From NCBI GenBank assembly GCA_022763065.1, contig JALEGH010000031.1, positions 1 to 46,571 of the forward strand: DNA of 46,571 nucleotides, given 5' to 3'. The notes below the pieces were generated by a model. It was not told the origin of the DNA and searched no databases. It saw only the letters and a program-made list of their open reading frames with translations. Of the stretch, positions 16,681 through 25,426 are shown in pieces. Positions within the stretch are counted from its first letter, which is position 1. Each line of letters begins with the position of its first letter. Source of the stretch: Alphaproteobacteria bacterium (lineage in GTDB: Bacteria; Pseudomonadota; Alphaproteobacteria; Micavibrionales; Micavibrionaceae). Position numbers and translations under genes: made by a program.

Positions 16681-16713
16681 TTTTGTTTAGTTAGCTTTTT
16701 TGTTTAGTTAGCT
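16681..16713. repeat. Direct duplication TTTTGTTTAGTTAGCT
   Basis: A 16-base sequence occurs at 16681-16696 and again at 16698-16713 with one extra T between. The second copy overlaps the stop codon of the FAD monooxygenase gene; the first looks like a duplication of that gene end. No function inferred. Confidence 0.8.
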
Positions 16714-17745
16714 CGGCGAATGAATTTTTTCTTTTGTTAAATCCATTTGGGCAAGCCGTGAGGGACTCACCCGCTGTGCCAGTTGTTGTGAAATAGATAA
16801 TCGTTCTTCAACTTTTCTTTTCCAGTAATTGTGATACTGCGTTTGGATAGAATGGAAGGGAAGGTTTTGACAGATTAGATCGCTTAAGTGGAAAGCTTGC
16901 TGAATGGCTGTATTTAGGCCAAAGGCACCGTGCGGTAAAAAATTTTGTCCGGCATCCCCAACAAGGAACATGTTATTTTTCCCGTAAGCCAGACTCTGGG
17001 AGGCTTGCAGACGGTAAAGAGAAAGATTGGCGATTTCATCAAGTGTGATTTTGGTTTTGTCTTCAATAAGTTGGTGAATTTCTTGCAAAGGGGGGATAGA
17101 TACCCGCTCGTTGGTGAACGCATATGTTCCGGTGACCTTAAAGAGATTTTTTTGAGGTAAGGGCGTGAAAACAATCCGCCCATCGGGGTAAATCATTTGA
17201 TGCATGAAGCGATGATTCAACTTTGTTTCTGGAATAATACAATCACATGAAAAGGAAACTTCGTCATTGGGAAAGGTTTTTCGTTTAAAGCCGAGCTTTT
17301 GCGGCAGATTATCTCTTGCACCGGTACAAAGCAAAATGACATTTTCTTCGTTTGATGAAAAGAGTTTATCGTTCCCGTCTTCTGATATGATTTGGGTGCC
17401 GTATTGGGTTGTTAAATGTTCTAAAAGAAGCTTTTCGAGGTCTTGCTGATTGATTGAAAAATTATTTTCGGGGTCTTGAAAGGGGATGAAGCCTTTCATT
17501 TGGTTGTTAAAATAAATGCGGGAGCCGTGAATGGCTGTTGAGTTAGCTTTAGTCGGATCATAAAGATCATGTTGCTTAAGCAAGTCTAGCGTTTCGTGAT
17601 GCAGTCCAATGGCTCTATTTGTGGCTGGAGGGTTTGTATTCTTTTCAACTATATCAAAAGGGACCCCGTTTTTTGCAAGGTTTAAGGCACAACATAGGCC
17701 CGAAGGACCGGCACCGATAATATGAGAAAAATATCTTGTACTCAT
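16708..17745 (-). CDS. FAD-dependent monooxygenase (PHBH/UbiH-type fold)
   Basis: This 345-residue flavoprotein has the FAD-binding GxGxxG motif (IIGAGPSGLCCALNLAKNGVPFDIVEK), then AIGLHHETLDLL. The second FAD motif (NMFLVGDAGQNFLPHGAFGLNTAIQQAFHL, about residues 270-300) matches the GD-x(n)-P-GxGxN pattern. It resembles group A aromatic or quinone-type hydroxylases but is shorter than p-hydroxybenzoate hydroxylase (about 390). The substrate cannot be assigned. The divergent VOC gene starts 25 bases away, so they must share promoter space, and the pairing hints at an oxidative small-molecule step. Confidence 0.8.
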   Translation of the reverse strand: MSTRYFSHIIGAGPSGLCCALNLAKNGVPFDIVEKNTNPPATNRAIGLHHETLDLLKQHDLYDPTKANSTAIHGSRIYFNNQMKGFIPFQDPENNFSINQQDLEKLLLEHLTTQYGTQIISEDGNDKLFSSNEENVILLCTGARDNLPQKLGFKRKTFPNDEVSFSCDCIIPETKLNHRFMHQMIYPDGRIVFTPLPQKNLFKVTGTYAFTNERVSIPPLQEIHQLIEDKTKITLDEIANLSLYRLQASQSLAYGKNNMFLVGDAGQNFLPHGAFGLNTAIQQAFHLSDLICQNLPFHSIQTQYHNYWKRKVEERLSISQQLAQRVSPSRLAQMDLTKEKIHSPS

Positions 17746-17770
17746 TTTCTAAAACAGATAGCTTCGTGTT

Positions 17771-18127
17771 ATGACTGGCGTTACCATATTACTGTGTAGT
17801 GAGAATATCAAGCTGATAAAAGAATTTTATGAAGCTATTGGTGTTACATGCCATGAGGAGCAGCATGGGAGTGGCCCGGTTCATTTTTCATTAGAAGCGC
17901 AGATGGAAGCTGTGGAGATATATCCTCCTAGAAAGCAGGTCAGTGCGCCTGTCATTTTGCGTTTTAATGTGGAAGATGTATCTGCATCAATCGCGGGGTT
18001 GTCAGAAAAATTTGAAGAATCAGATTTTCTCGTGGCTTCGCTTGAAGAGTTACAAACAGGAATGAAAGCCGTTGTCAAAGACCCGGATGGCCGGATCGTT
18101 GAGCTATTTCAGCCATATCCACGATAA
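17771..18127 (+). CDS. VOC (glyoxalase/dioxygenase) superfamily protein
   Basis: This 118-residue single-domain protein has beta-alpha-beta-beta-beta character. It starts GVTILLCSENIKLIKEFYEAIGV and ends VVKDPDGRIVELFQPY, the usual first and last strand motifs of vicinal-oxygen-chelate proteins. The final Glu of VEL is in a metal-ligand position. Members include glyoxalases, bleomycin-binding proteins and ring-cleaving enzymes, so the activity is open. It is divergent from the FAD monooxygenase and converges on the aspartate dehydrogenase gene with a 7-base gap. Confidence 0.8.
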   Translation: MTGVTILLCSENIKLIKEFYEAIGVTCHEEQHGSGPVHFSLEAQMEAVEIYPPRKQVSAPVILRFNVEDVSASIAGLSEKFEESDFLVASLEELQTGMKAVVKDPDGRIVELFQPYPR

Positions 18128-18134
18128 GAATATT

Positions 18135-18935
18135 TTATACCGCCGTAATTTGGGTGGTCATTTTCTTCAATGCAGCCACGATTGAATGTCCGGCAAGCAT
18201 GGAGCTTTTGGGGTTAGTGGGGTCAGGCTGATTTTCGACGCGGTTGATGATGGTGCTGGAACCGCCTTTGACGGTAATCTCATGGGCGTTGCCTGTGGCA
18301 TTCGGGTCTGCCCAGACTTCTACCTTTGTGCGCTCCGGTCCGATACCAGCGAGTGACAGGCTGGCTGCGACATTGACATTAGCGGGGAAAGCTTTGGCGG
18401 CCTCATAAGCATTGCCGGAAAATAAAAGGGTTTTTTCACTGATGTCATCCAGTTTGATATCATTTTGAACCACATGGGGAGCGCCTTTAAACCCTTTCGG
18501 TGGCTTGGTCGAGGCGATTTTGGCGCTTTCAATTTCGGCGCAGGATAGGGCCGTTACCGCGTCAAGCCCCGAAAGCGCACCGCTTGGCACCATAATGCGC
18601 CCTTGTGAGTTTTGGGTGAGATCATAGATTTCGGGATAAAGTAAAAGCGCACAGGCGCTGATCATGATCAGGTCTTTATTTTGTCCTAAAACTTCACGCG
18701 CAAGCTCCGGTACAACTTTAGGCGGCAAGCACTCAACCACGAGGTCACAATTTTTTGCCAGTTCGTTAAATGACATGTTGGGAACGCCAAAATCCGGTGT
18801 TTTAAGGTCGGACACGCCGACAAATTCGTACCCCTTAATGCCCTCTTGCAGGGCTTTACAGACAATGCTCCCTAATGCGCCGCAACCGGCGACACCGATT
18901 TTTATTTTTACATCTTTAAAATTTGGGTTTGGCAT
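18135..18935 (-). CDS. nadX: L-aspartate dehydrogenase
   Basis: This 266-residue NAD(P)-dependent oxidoreductase would convert aspartate to iminoaspartate, feeding de novo NAD synthesis. The Rossmann motif IGVAGCGALGSIVCKAL is at the N-terminus. The second domain has VPSGALSGLDAV, then FPANVNVAASLSLAGIGPERTKVEVWADP, then NAHEI and a Gly-rich end, all typical of aspartate dehydrogenases. I move the start from the track's GTG at 18950 to ATG 18935, because GAGG lies 9 bases upstream of that ATG and overlaps the GTG. It is divergent from recO, with about 37 bases between starts. Nearby nadA or nadC is absent, so the pathway link rests on the family alone. Confidence 0.88.
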   Translation of the reverse strand: MPNPNFKDVKIKIGVAGCGALGSIVCKALQEGIKGYEFVGVSDLKTPDFGVPNMSFNELAKNCDLVVECLPPKVVPELAREVLGQNKDLIMISACALLLYPEIYDLTQNSQGRIMVPSGALSGLDAVTALSCAEIESAKIASTKPPKGFKGAPHVVQNDIKLDDISEKTLLFSGNAYEAAKAFPANVNVAASLSLAGIGPERTKVEVWADPNATGNAHEITVKGGSSTIINRVENQPDPTNPKSSMLAGHSIVAALKKMTTQITAV

Positions 18936-18972
18936 CTTTTCATTCCTCACATTTCAAGCCATATTTACTGAC

Positions 18973-19710
18973 ATGGAACAATGGAACGATCAAGCCATCA
19001 TCTTGAATACAAGGGCGCACGGTGAAAGTGGCGCTGTTGTTTCGTTGCTCAGTGAAAATCACGGACGCCACGCCGGATATGTCCATGGCGGGCAATCAAG
19101 CAAAAAGCGCGCTTTTCTTCAACCCGGCGGGCAAGTGAGCGCGACTTGGAATGCACGGACGTCTGAGAGTTTAGGAAATTTTGCGCTAGAACAGGAGCGG
19201 GGCTTGGCGCCTGAAATTTTAGAAAATTCATTACGGCTGGCCGCTTTGTTATCCGCCTGTGCGTTGTGTGATGCGGCCTTGCCGGAGCGTGAAGCGCATC
19301 CGGGGCTTTATCACGGGACACTTGCCCTTATTGATGTATTGATGGCAGAACATTGGGAGGCCGCTTATGTGATGTGGGAAATTGCCCTGCTGCGGGAGCT
19401 TGGATTTCATCTGGAACTGGATAAATGTGCAGGTGGAGGTGATCCGAAAACGCTAACGCATGTGAGCCCCAAATCAGGCCGGGCGGTGAGTTTAGAAAAA
19501 GCTGAACCCTATCAGGATAAGCTTTTGATATTGCCCGATTTTTTAAGACCGCAGGAAATGCGTGGAAGCGATACTGACCTGCAAAATGATATTCTAAACG
19601 GTCTCAAAATGACGGCGCATTTTTTGGAACATTGGGCCTTTATCCATCACACTCACGGCATCCCCGAAGCACGGGTGAGGCTACAGGAGAAGTTTGAGGC
19701 AAAATATTAA
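18973..19710 (+). CDS. recO: DNA repair protein RecO
   Basis: RecO helps load RecA at gaps in the RecFOR pathway. The protein begins MEQWNDQAIILNTRAHGESGAVVSLLSENHGRHAGYV, the N-terminal OB-fold signature. A helical C-terminal domain follows, with FHLELDKCAGGGDPKTLTHVSPKSGRAVS, where most alphaproteobacterial RecO proteins carry this VSPKSGRAVS segment. The correct start is ATG 18973, giving 245 residues. The track's start at 18664 would add about 100 residues that lie over the opposite-strand aspartate dehydrogenase gene and look like a shadow. No clear ribosome site is seen before 18973. GNAT and parC genes follow on the same strand. Confidence 0.95.
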   Translation: MEQWNDQAIILNTRAHGESGAVVSLLSENHGRHAGYVHGGQSSKKRAFLQPGGQVSATWNARTSESLGNFALEQERGLAPEILENSLRLAALLSACALCDAALPEREAHPGLYHGTLALIDVLMAEHWEAAYVMWEIALLRELGFHLELDKCAGGGDPKTLTHVSPKSGRAVSLEKAEPYQDKLLILPDFLRPQEMRGSDTDLQNDILNGLKMTAHFLEHWAFIHHTHGIPEARVRLQEKFEAKY

Positions 19711-19725
19711 AAGGAGAATTTGGTT

Positions 19726-20163
19726 ATGGATCTGAAATATGTCTTAGCAAATGAGAGTGACCGAAGTTTTTTTGTGCATGTGCATCATGTTGCCTACCGC
19801 GACACAATTGAACAAATGTTTGGCTGGGATGAGGCATTACAGGACAAACAGGCCAACAAAGCTTTTGACGAAGGTGGAATTCACATTGTTAATTATAATG
19901 ATGTTCCTATTGGTGTTGTTGGTTGGGAAGACCGTCCTGACTTTTTATGGCTTAAAGAAGTTTTCATTTTGCCAGAATATCAAGGGCAGGGACTAGGAAG
20001 CCATATTGTACAAGATACAATAGATAAAGCTCGGTCTTTGGGTAAAGATTTACATTTACGAACTTTAAAAGCAAATTTGGGAGCCAAAAAGCTTTATGAA
20101 CGGCATGGTTTTAAGGTAGCCGAAGCGACAGATATCCACTGGAACATGGCTTTGAAACTGTAA
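19726..20163 (+). CDS. GNAT family N-acetyltransferase
   Basis: This 145-residue protein carries the acetyl-CoA-binding motif A pattern LKEVFILPEYQGQGLGSHIVQDTI, with Q-G-x-G-x-G/S. The motif B region ends KKLYERHGFKVAE, the usual GNAT C-terminus. The acetylated substrate is unknown; the closest general type is the small soluble acetyltransferase group. I choose ATG 19726 because AAGGAG lies 9 bases before it, while the track's TTG at 19720 is only 3 bases from that site. It sits 15 bases after recO and 41 before parC. Confidence 0.88.
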   Translation: MDLKYVLANESDRSFFVHVHHVAYRDTIEQMFGWDEALQDKQANKAFDEGGIHIVNYNDVPIGVVGWEDRPDFLWLKEVFILPEYQGQGLGSHIVQDTIDKARSLGKDLHLRTLKANLGAKKLYERHGFKVAEATDIHWNMALKL

Positions 20164-20204
20164 AACCCTTGGCTTTCGGCGTTAAGGGGAGGTAAACAAG
20201 CAGC

Positions 20205-22448
20205 ATGGCCAAGAAAAGCAGCGCACAGGTGAAGGAACCACAGATCGTGGATCAGCAGATGGGAGAGATCCTGTCTGAGCGTTATTTGTCCTATGCGCTT
20301 TCGACGATTATGAGCCGCTCGCTGCCTGATGTGCGGGACGGGTTAAAACCTGTTCACCGGCGTTTGCTTTATGCGATGCAGCAGCTTGGTCTTAAACATG
20401 ATACCCAGCCCAAAAAATCCGCCCGCGTTGTCGGTGATGTGATCGGTAAATATCACCCGCATGGAGACAGCTCCGTTTATGATGCGATGGTGCGTTTGGC
20501 GCAGGATTTTGCCGTACGCTATCCGATGGTGGATGGTCAAGGGAATTTCGGCAATATTGACGGCGATAATGCGGCGGCCATGCGATATACGGAGGCGCGC
20601 CTGACCCGTGTGGCGCAGTTAATGTTAGAAGGCATTAATGAGGACGCGGTTGACTTCCGCGCTACTTATGATGGCTCGGAAAATGAGCCTATTGTCCTGC
20701 CCGGCGCATTCCCAAATATTCTTGCCAATGGCTCAAGCGGGATTGCTGTTGGGATGGCGACCAATATCCCGCCATTTAATGTGGCTGAAATTTGTGAAGC
20801 GGCGCTCGCTCTTCTTGAAGATGATTTGGATGAGAAAGCTATTGCCAAATATATCAAGGGGCCAGATTTCCCCACCGGCGGTGTGCTCATTGAAGCCAAA
20901 GAAAGCATTCGCCAATCGTATAAGACAGGTAAGGGCGCGTTCCGTATGCGCGCTAAATGGGAGAGGGAAGATCTCAAGCGCGGCACTTACCAAATTGTTG
21001 TCACTGAAATTCCTTACCAAGTTCAAAAATCAAAGCTGATTGAAAAAATCGCGGAGCTGATTAACGCGCGCAGGATTCCGATGCTTGATGATATCCGTGA
21101 TGAGTCGGCAGAAGATATCCGTATTGTCTTGGTGCCTAAGAGCGGGAATGTCGAAGCAGAGCTTTTGATGGAAGCGTTATTCCGTCATAGTGATCTTGAG
21201 ACGCGCTTTAACATGAATATGAATGTTCTTGAAGGCGGTATTACCCCGCGCGTGATGAGTTTGAAGGAGGTCATTCAGGCGTGGCTGGATCATCAACAAG
21301 AAGTGCTCGTGCGCCGTTCCCGTTATCGTCTGGAGAAGGTTCTTCATCGCTTGGAGGTGCTGGAAGGGTTTCTGACCGTTTATCTTAATGTTGATAAGGT
21401 GATCAAGATTATCCGCACCGAAGATAAGCCTAAAGATAAATTGATGACGGCTTTTAAGCTCACCGAAGTGCAAGCTGAGGCGATCCTTAATATGCGCTTG
21501 CGCTCTTTGAATAAGCTGCAGGAAATTGAACTGAAGTCCGAGCATGATGAATTATCGAAGGAGCGTGACGAGCTTGAAAAGCTTATTAAGTCCGAGGCAC
21601 GCCAATGGACCCGAATTAAAAAGCAGGTTAAAGGGCTTTACGAGGAATTCGGTCCAAAGACAGAACTCGGCAAACGCCGTACAAAGATTGGTAAAGCGCC
21701 GGAGCCTGTTGATGTCGAGGAGCTCACCGAAGCCCTGATTGAAAAAGAGCCGATCACCGTGATTTGTTCTTCCAAGGGCTGGGTCAAGGCGATGAAGGGG
21801 CATGACATTGACCCTAAAGGGATTAAATACAAAGATGGTGACCGTGCGAAATTCGTCTTTGAAGCCATGACCACGGATAAAATCCTCGTATTTGGGTCAA
21901 ATGGTCGTTTTTATACGTTGGCCGGAGATAAACTCCCGCCGGGTCGAGGCTTTGGGGAGCCGATCAGGCTTATGGTTGATCTACCTAATGATGCCGATGT
22001 GGTCAAGATGGAGCTTTATAATCCTGAAACCAAAATGGTGGTCGCCGGTGATGACGGGCGTGGCTTTGTGGTCAAGATGGAAGATGTCTTGGCACAGACG
22101 AAAACCGGTAAGCAGATTTTGAATGTCAAAACACCTGTAGAGGCAAAATTATGTCATATCATTAATGAGGGAGATGACCATATCGCCGTGATTGGTCAAA
22201 ACCGTAAGATGATTGTTTTTGATCTCGAACAAATTCCTGAAATGGCCAAGGGCAAGGGTGTGATTTTGCAGCGTTATAAAGATGGTGGTCTCTCAGATCT
22301 CAAAACCTTTAAATGGGATGAGGGGCTTTCCTATAAATACGGCGCAGGTGAAACGGTTGTAGGGGACTTAAACCCGTGGCTGGGAGAGCGCGCACAAGCC
22401 GGACGCCTTCCGCCGAATGGATTTCCGAAGAGCAATCTATTTGGGTAA
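20205..22448 (+). CDS. parC: DNA topoisomerase IV subunit A
   Basis: ParC with ParE separates linked daughter chromosomes. The 747-residue length fits ParC rather than GyrA (about 850-900). Motifs: [19 protein letters not shown], then the quinolone-resistance region [19 protein letters not shown], with Ser at the usual first position and Asp at the second. The catalytic Tyr128 lies in [11 protein letters not shown]. The coiled coil around residues 430-470 is present, followed by a beta-propeller-like C-terminal part and a family-typical end ([19 protein letters not shown]). I see no resistance-type substitution, but this is only a check of those two positions. The next gene follows after 3 bases. 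Confidence 0.94.
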   Translation: MAKKSSAQVKEPQIVDQQMGEILSERYLSYALSTIMSRSLPDVRDGLKPVHRRLLYAMQQLGLKHDTQPKKSARVVGDVIGKYHPHGDSSVYDAMVRLAQDFAVRYPMVDGQGNFGNIDGDNAAAMRYTEARLTRVAQLMLEGINEDAVDFRATYDGSENEPIVLPGAFPNILANGSSGIAVGMATNIPPFNVAEICEAALALLEDDLDEKAIAKYIKGPDFPTGGVLIEAKESIRQSYKTGKGAFRMRAKWEREDLKRGTYQIVVTEIPYQVQKSKLIEKIAELINARRIPMLDDIRDESAEDIRIVLVPKSGNVEAELLMEALFRHSDLETRFNMNMNVLEGGITPRVMSLKEVIQAWLDHQQEVLVRRSRYRLEKVLHRLEVLEGFLTVYLNVDKVIKIIRTEDKPKDKLMTAFKLTEVQAEAILNMRLRSLNKLQEIELKSEHDELSKERDELEKLIKSEARQWTRIKKQVKGLYEEFGPKTELGKRRTKIGKAPEPVDVEELTEALIEKEPITVICSSKGWVKAMKGHDIDPKGIKYKDGDRAKFVFEAMTTDKILVFGSNGRFYTLAGDKLPPGRGFGEPIRLMVDLPNDADVVKMELYNPETKMVVAGDDGRGFVVKMEDVLAQTKTGKQILNVKTPVEAKLCHIINEGDDHIAVIGQNRKMIVFDLEQIPEMAKGKGVILQRYKDGGLSDLKTFKWDEGLSYKYGAGETVVGDLNPWLGERAQAGRLPPNGFPKSNLFG

Positions 22449-22451
22449 GAA

Positions 22452-22829
22452 ATGAAAAAACTCTCTCTTTTCGCGTTGCCTTTGATATTAACTTTTTTAA
22501 CAATCGGTATTGTTTTTCTTTTTATTTACTACCCGCGAAATGCATCAGAACGCCTTTATTACTGCGTTGCGTTTGAAATGGAAGAGACACAATTTGACTC
22601 GTCTGATAAAGAAGAGACATTTCAAAGGCTTGTAAAAATACTGGAAGACCCTTGCCATCATCTTTTTGTTCGATATAAGGATGTATGGTCTGAAAAAGAT
22701 AAGGCAAGAGATAAGAACGCAAATGAAGAGGAATTAAGTATATCAATTCAGGCTCGAAAAGAAGCTTATATTGAATTTACACCTGAGGCTGCTGCAAAAT
22801 ATTATTTGAAAGATTTTTACGAGCCTTAA
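22452..22829 (+). CDS. Hypothetical single-span membrane protein
   Basis: Not recognised. This 125-residue protein has a basic start and one long hydrophobic stretch (SLFALPLILTFLTIGIVFLFIYY), then a charged outer part. That part contains two separated cysteines (LYYCVAFEME and EDPCHHLFV) and an acidic/basic middle. The ATG lies 3 bases after the parC stop, with GGGTAAG overlapping that stop as the likely ribosome site, so translation may be coupled to parC. Its stop overlaps the stop of the convergent gene at 22826 (shared TTAA). The composition is more AT-rich than parC. Confidence 0.65.
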   Translation: MKKLSLFALPLILTFLTIGIVFLFIYYPRNASERLYYCVAFEMEETQFDSSDKEETFQRLVKILEDPCHHLFVRYKDVWSEKDKARDKNANEEELSISIQARKEAYIEFTPEAAAKYYLKDFYEP

Positions 22830-23410
22830 TTTTCTTCGTTCTCTTTTTTTGCTTTTTCTATTTCTGCATTAATCATACGGTTTTCAAAAAGTCTTTGGAT
22901 AGCTTTTGCAATGTCACCTTCAGACTCTTTTGATGTTTTTTTAATGATGGTTTTAAAAATTTTACTTTGAAATGGAACTCTGGCTATTCTTTTCTCAAGC
23001 ATTCCTCCGCCGAGTTCGCCCAGCATTCTAGCTTTTTCTTTTCCTATCTTAAATGCTTGGGCTATTTTTTCGGGTTTTTGTCCCGGCAAAGGTGGTTTTT
23101 TTGGTTTACGTTGAGGTAATGGAGGCGTTGAAAGTTTTTCTTTACTCTCTTCTTTGTCTTTAATGGCCAATGCTAGATTTAGCACATTTTCTGTCTCCCC
23201 GCCGGGGTTCATAATACCGTCTTCTTTCAATCCGGTTTCGCGCTGGAAAACGCGAATTGCGTTGTCCAACGGATGGTCAATATAGGGGCGGTCTTCTTCA
23301 CCGGCATCAATGCCGATTTCTTTGAAATTACGGCGGGTTTGCAGAATATCGTCCGGGTCTGAGTTGTACATATTGCCAACGGGCGTTTGTAGTTGATTAA
23401 AACTATCCAT
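22826..23410 (-). CDS. Hypothetical protein with a peptidoglycan-binding-like segment
   Basis: This 194-residue protein lacks a signal peptide. Residues about 48-80 (HPLDNAIRVFQRETGLKEDGIMNPGGETENVLN) resemble a peptidoglycan-binding type 1 motif: the A...FQ...GL..DG...P.T pattern. A Pro/Lys-rich linker follows (STPPLPQRKPKKPPLPGQKPEK), then a basic helical C-terminus (IFKTIIKKTSKESEGDIAKAIQRLF). The start at 23410 has AAAGG about 9 bases upstream. A strong terminator on the same strand lies just before it, so it has its own promoter or very little read-through from the Bpt gene. Function unknown. Confidence 0.65.
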   Translation of the reverse strand: MDSFNQLQTPVGNMYNSDPDDILQTRRNFKEIGIDAGEEDRPYIDHPLDNAIRVFQRETGLKEDGIMNPGGETENVLNLALAIKDKEESKEKLSTPPLPQRKPKKPPLPGQKPEKIAQAFKIGKEKARMLGELGGGMLEKRIARVPFQSKIFKTIIKKTSKESEGDIAKAIQRLFENRMINAEIEKAKKENEEN

Positions 23411-23436
23411 GATATTTTTCCTTTCGATGAAAGCAT

Positions 23437-23470
23437 AAAAAAACCGCGTAGCCGAGGTCCGGATACACGG
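23437..23470 (-). terminator. Strong rho-independent terminator
   Basis: On the minus strand, CCGTGTATCC and GGCTACGCGG pair over 10 positions, with one mismatch and one G-T pair, around a 7-base loop. They are followed by seven T bases. It ends transcription coming from the hemB-motA-motB-bpt direction, before the hypothetical gene that starts at 23410. Confidence 0.8.
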
Positions 23471-23543
23471 GTGGTGATTTCAGTGACTATAAAACCACAA
23501 AATAGGAATATATTCAGGATTTGTTTTTAAGTGGAGTTAAATC

Positions 23544-24374
23544 TTACCTTTGGTTTTTGGGTAAAGCTCTTTTTTGCTTTAAATCAGGGTAAGCTTGCTC
23601 AACAGGGATCCATTTTTCGTTCTCGTAGACTTCCGCATTGGGGTATTGGACTTTATGTCCCAGATGTGCGCTCTCGCGGTTGGTCGCGCCCAAATAAACA
23701 TGGGAGCGGCCCGTGTCTTTTGCGTATTGGAATAACCTTAAATCCATATAGGTGCCAAGGCTGCGCGTTTTGGTTAGTTCCGGGTCAAAGAAACAGTAAT
23801 TACCAACGAGACATTCTTGATCATGATATAGAAGCGCACATCCTACAATTTGATCGTTTAGTTTAAGGATGCATATTTCTTTATGGGCGCTGAGCTTGGA
23901 TTTGAAAATGTTATATGTTTTACGCCAGATCGGATCGTTCATGGAAGAGTTGGAATGGCGTGCGCTTAGATATCTGTCATATAATTTATACAGCTCATAA
24001 GATAAAGGCATGATATCTGAAGCTTCTATCACTTCAAAACTCAGGTCTGTGTTACGATTTATCGTTCGTCTATGGGAGCGTTTTGGGGAGACAAAGTTCT
24101 GGGTGGGGATGCGCAAAGGTTTGCATTTTTGACAAGCAGCACAGTTAAATTGAAACGTGGCGAAGTCTTGGGAATTCCACCCTTTTTTGACGTGAGATGT
24201 TATGAGCTCATTATGCTCACTCCGCCGAGATCCTGGACTAGCCGGTGTTTGGACACCGTTTCCGATGAGTGTGAAATAGCTTTTAAAGCGGTGCGAAGAC
24301 TTCTCACCTTTTATAACGTCACAATCATTTTGGGTGAATGTGCGCTCTTGAATGTCATCTTGGATAAAGCTCAT
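23544..24374 (-). CDS. Aspartate/glutamate leucyltransferase-like (Bpt/ATE family)
   Basis: This 276-residue protein would attach an amino acid from tRNA to the N-terminus of proteins (N-degron pathway). Family features: Cys near the N-terminus (NDCDVIKGEKSSHRF), the C-x2-C-x2-C segment NCAACQKCKPLRIPTQNFVSPKRSHRR, the RYLSARHSNSSM region, and the C-terminal core ECLVGNYCFFDPELTKTRSLGTYMDLRLFQYAK. It departs from standard Bpt in several places: the usual G-F-R-R-S-x-x-x-x-Y-R-P-x-C stretch reads as SQDFATFQFNCAAC, and SARHSNSSM replaces the common ARH.DG.M form. The gene starts 39 bases after the motB stop and may be in the same transcript. Activity on the standard substrates is uncertain. 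Confidence 0.75.
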   Translation of the reverse strand: MSFIQDDIQERTFTQNDCDVIKGEKSSHRFKSYFTLIGNGVQTPASPGSRRSEHNELITSHVKKGWNSQDFATFQFNCAACQKCKPLRIPTQNFVSPKRSHRRTINRNTDLSFEVIEASDIMPLSYELYKLYDRYLSARHSNSSMNDPIWRKTYNIFKSKLSAHKEICILKLNDQIVGCALLYHDQECLVGNYCFFDPELTKTRSLGTYMDLRLFQYAKDTGRSHVYLGATNRESAHLGHKVQYPNAEVYENEKWIPVEQAYPDLKQKRALPKNQR

Positions 24375-24413
24375 GCTTTTGCTATAGCAAAAAACTTTTC
24401 GAAAATCAAAACC

Positions 24414-25397
24414 TTACGGAAACTCAACTTTTCCTTCGGTTTTCTGATACAGTTCTTTCTTTATGTCTGCCTGGCGGCGCACAGCGCGGTCACTCTTGTT
24501 TGCGCCTTCATCAAGAGTTAATCCTTCATGCAGTAAAATGATACTGATACGGCGGTTTTTGCCGTCCATTGGGCTATCCGGGAAGAGATGGTCTGTATCT
24601 GCTTTTCCCACGACATTATTGAAGCGGGCGGCAGGGAGCCCACCATTGAGGAGTTCCCGTCTGCTGGAATTTGCGCGGTCGGCAGAAAGCTCCCAGTTGG
24701 TGTAGGTTGCCCCGCTACCATAAGGCACACTGTCAGTATGACCGCGTACGGAGATTTCATTAGGCAGCTTTTGAATGATGCCGGCGACTTTACGCAGCAG
24801 ATTTTTTGTATGGGTCAGGGGAACGGCGCTTCCGCTTGCAAAAAGGGGTTTACCTTCCTGATCGACAATTTGGATTCGAAGCCCTTCGGGGGTCATATCA
24901 ACTTTCAGGGCGCTCGACATTTCTTTGAGCTCGGGCGTGGATTTGATCGCTTTTTTAAGTGCGGCCTCGGCTTTTTTAAAATTCTCAGCTTCACGTTTGC
25001 GGCGCTCGGCTTCAAAACGTTCATCGGAGATATTTGTTTCTTTGCGTGGCGGGGTGCTGCCGGGGCGTAAAGCCGGGTCCTGGGTCTCCGGTTTATGAAC
25101 CAGCTCTTGCACCTTTGAGGTCATAGCCCCGTCTTTGGCAACTGTCGTTCCCGCCAACAGGCCGGAGGCACCGCTTTCACTGCGGGTAATGGCAGGATTG
25201 GAGGTGAAATAATCGGCAATGCCATCTTTTTGAACTTCTGTTGTGACGCTTAAGAGCCATAAGAGCAAAAAGAAAGCCATCATTGCCGTGACGAAGTCGG
25301 CATAAGCCACCTTCCACGCGCCGCCATGATGACCGTGGCCGCCTTTTTTGACCTTCTTGACGATAATCGGTCGGAGTTCGTCTTGCTTATCGGCCAT
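24414..25397 (-). CDS. motB: Flagellar stator protein MotB
   Basis: This 327-residue protein forms the flagellar stator with MotA and anchors it to peptidoglycan. After a basic, His/Gly-rich N-terminus (KKVKKGGHGHHGGAWK) comes the single membrane helix AYADFVTAMMAFFLLLWLLS. The conserved ion-carrying Asp is in YADF. A linker rich in charged residues with likely coiled-coil character (FEAERRKREAENFKKAEAALKKAI) leads to an OmpA-like domain with ISVRGHTDSVPYGSGATYTNWELSADRANSSRR. The gene begins 29 bases after motA. Whether protons or sodium drive the motor cannot be settled from these residues. Confidence 0.95.
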   Translation of the reverse strand: MADKQDELRPIIVKKVKKGGHGHHGGAWKVAYADFVTAMMAFFLLLWLLSVTTEVQKDGIADYFTSNPAITRSESGASGLLAGTTVAKDGAMTSKVQELVHKPETQDPALRPGSTPPRKETNISDERFEAERRKREAENFKKAEAALKKAIKSTPELKEMSSALKVDMTPEGLRIQIVDQEGKPLFASGSAVPLTHTKNLLRKVAGIIQKLPNEISVRGHTDSVPYGSGATYTNWELSADRANSSRRELLNGGLPAARFNNVVGKADTDHLFPDSPMDGKNRRISIILLHEGLTLDEGANKSDRAVRRQADIKKELYQKTEGKVEFP

Positions 25398-25426
25398 GGG
25401 TTAAAAGCCTTTCTTGGGTCCTGGCC

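Noticed and set aside
18664-18972. N-terminal 103 residues of the track ORF that includes recO
   Set aside because: The family start is at MEQWND (ATG 18973); the extra part lies over the opposite-strand aspartate dehydrogenase gene and has no RecO similarity.
20205-22448. gyrA instead of parC
   Set aside because: The length of 747 residues and the C-terminal end match ParC, and the GyrA box (QRRGGKG-like) was not found.
23444-23510. tRNA-like sequence between the Bpt-like gene and the gene at 23410
   Set aside because: The structure is a simple minus-strand hairpin with a U-run; there is no T-loop, anticodon arm or acceptor pairing.
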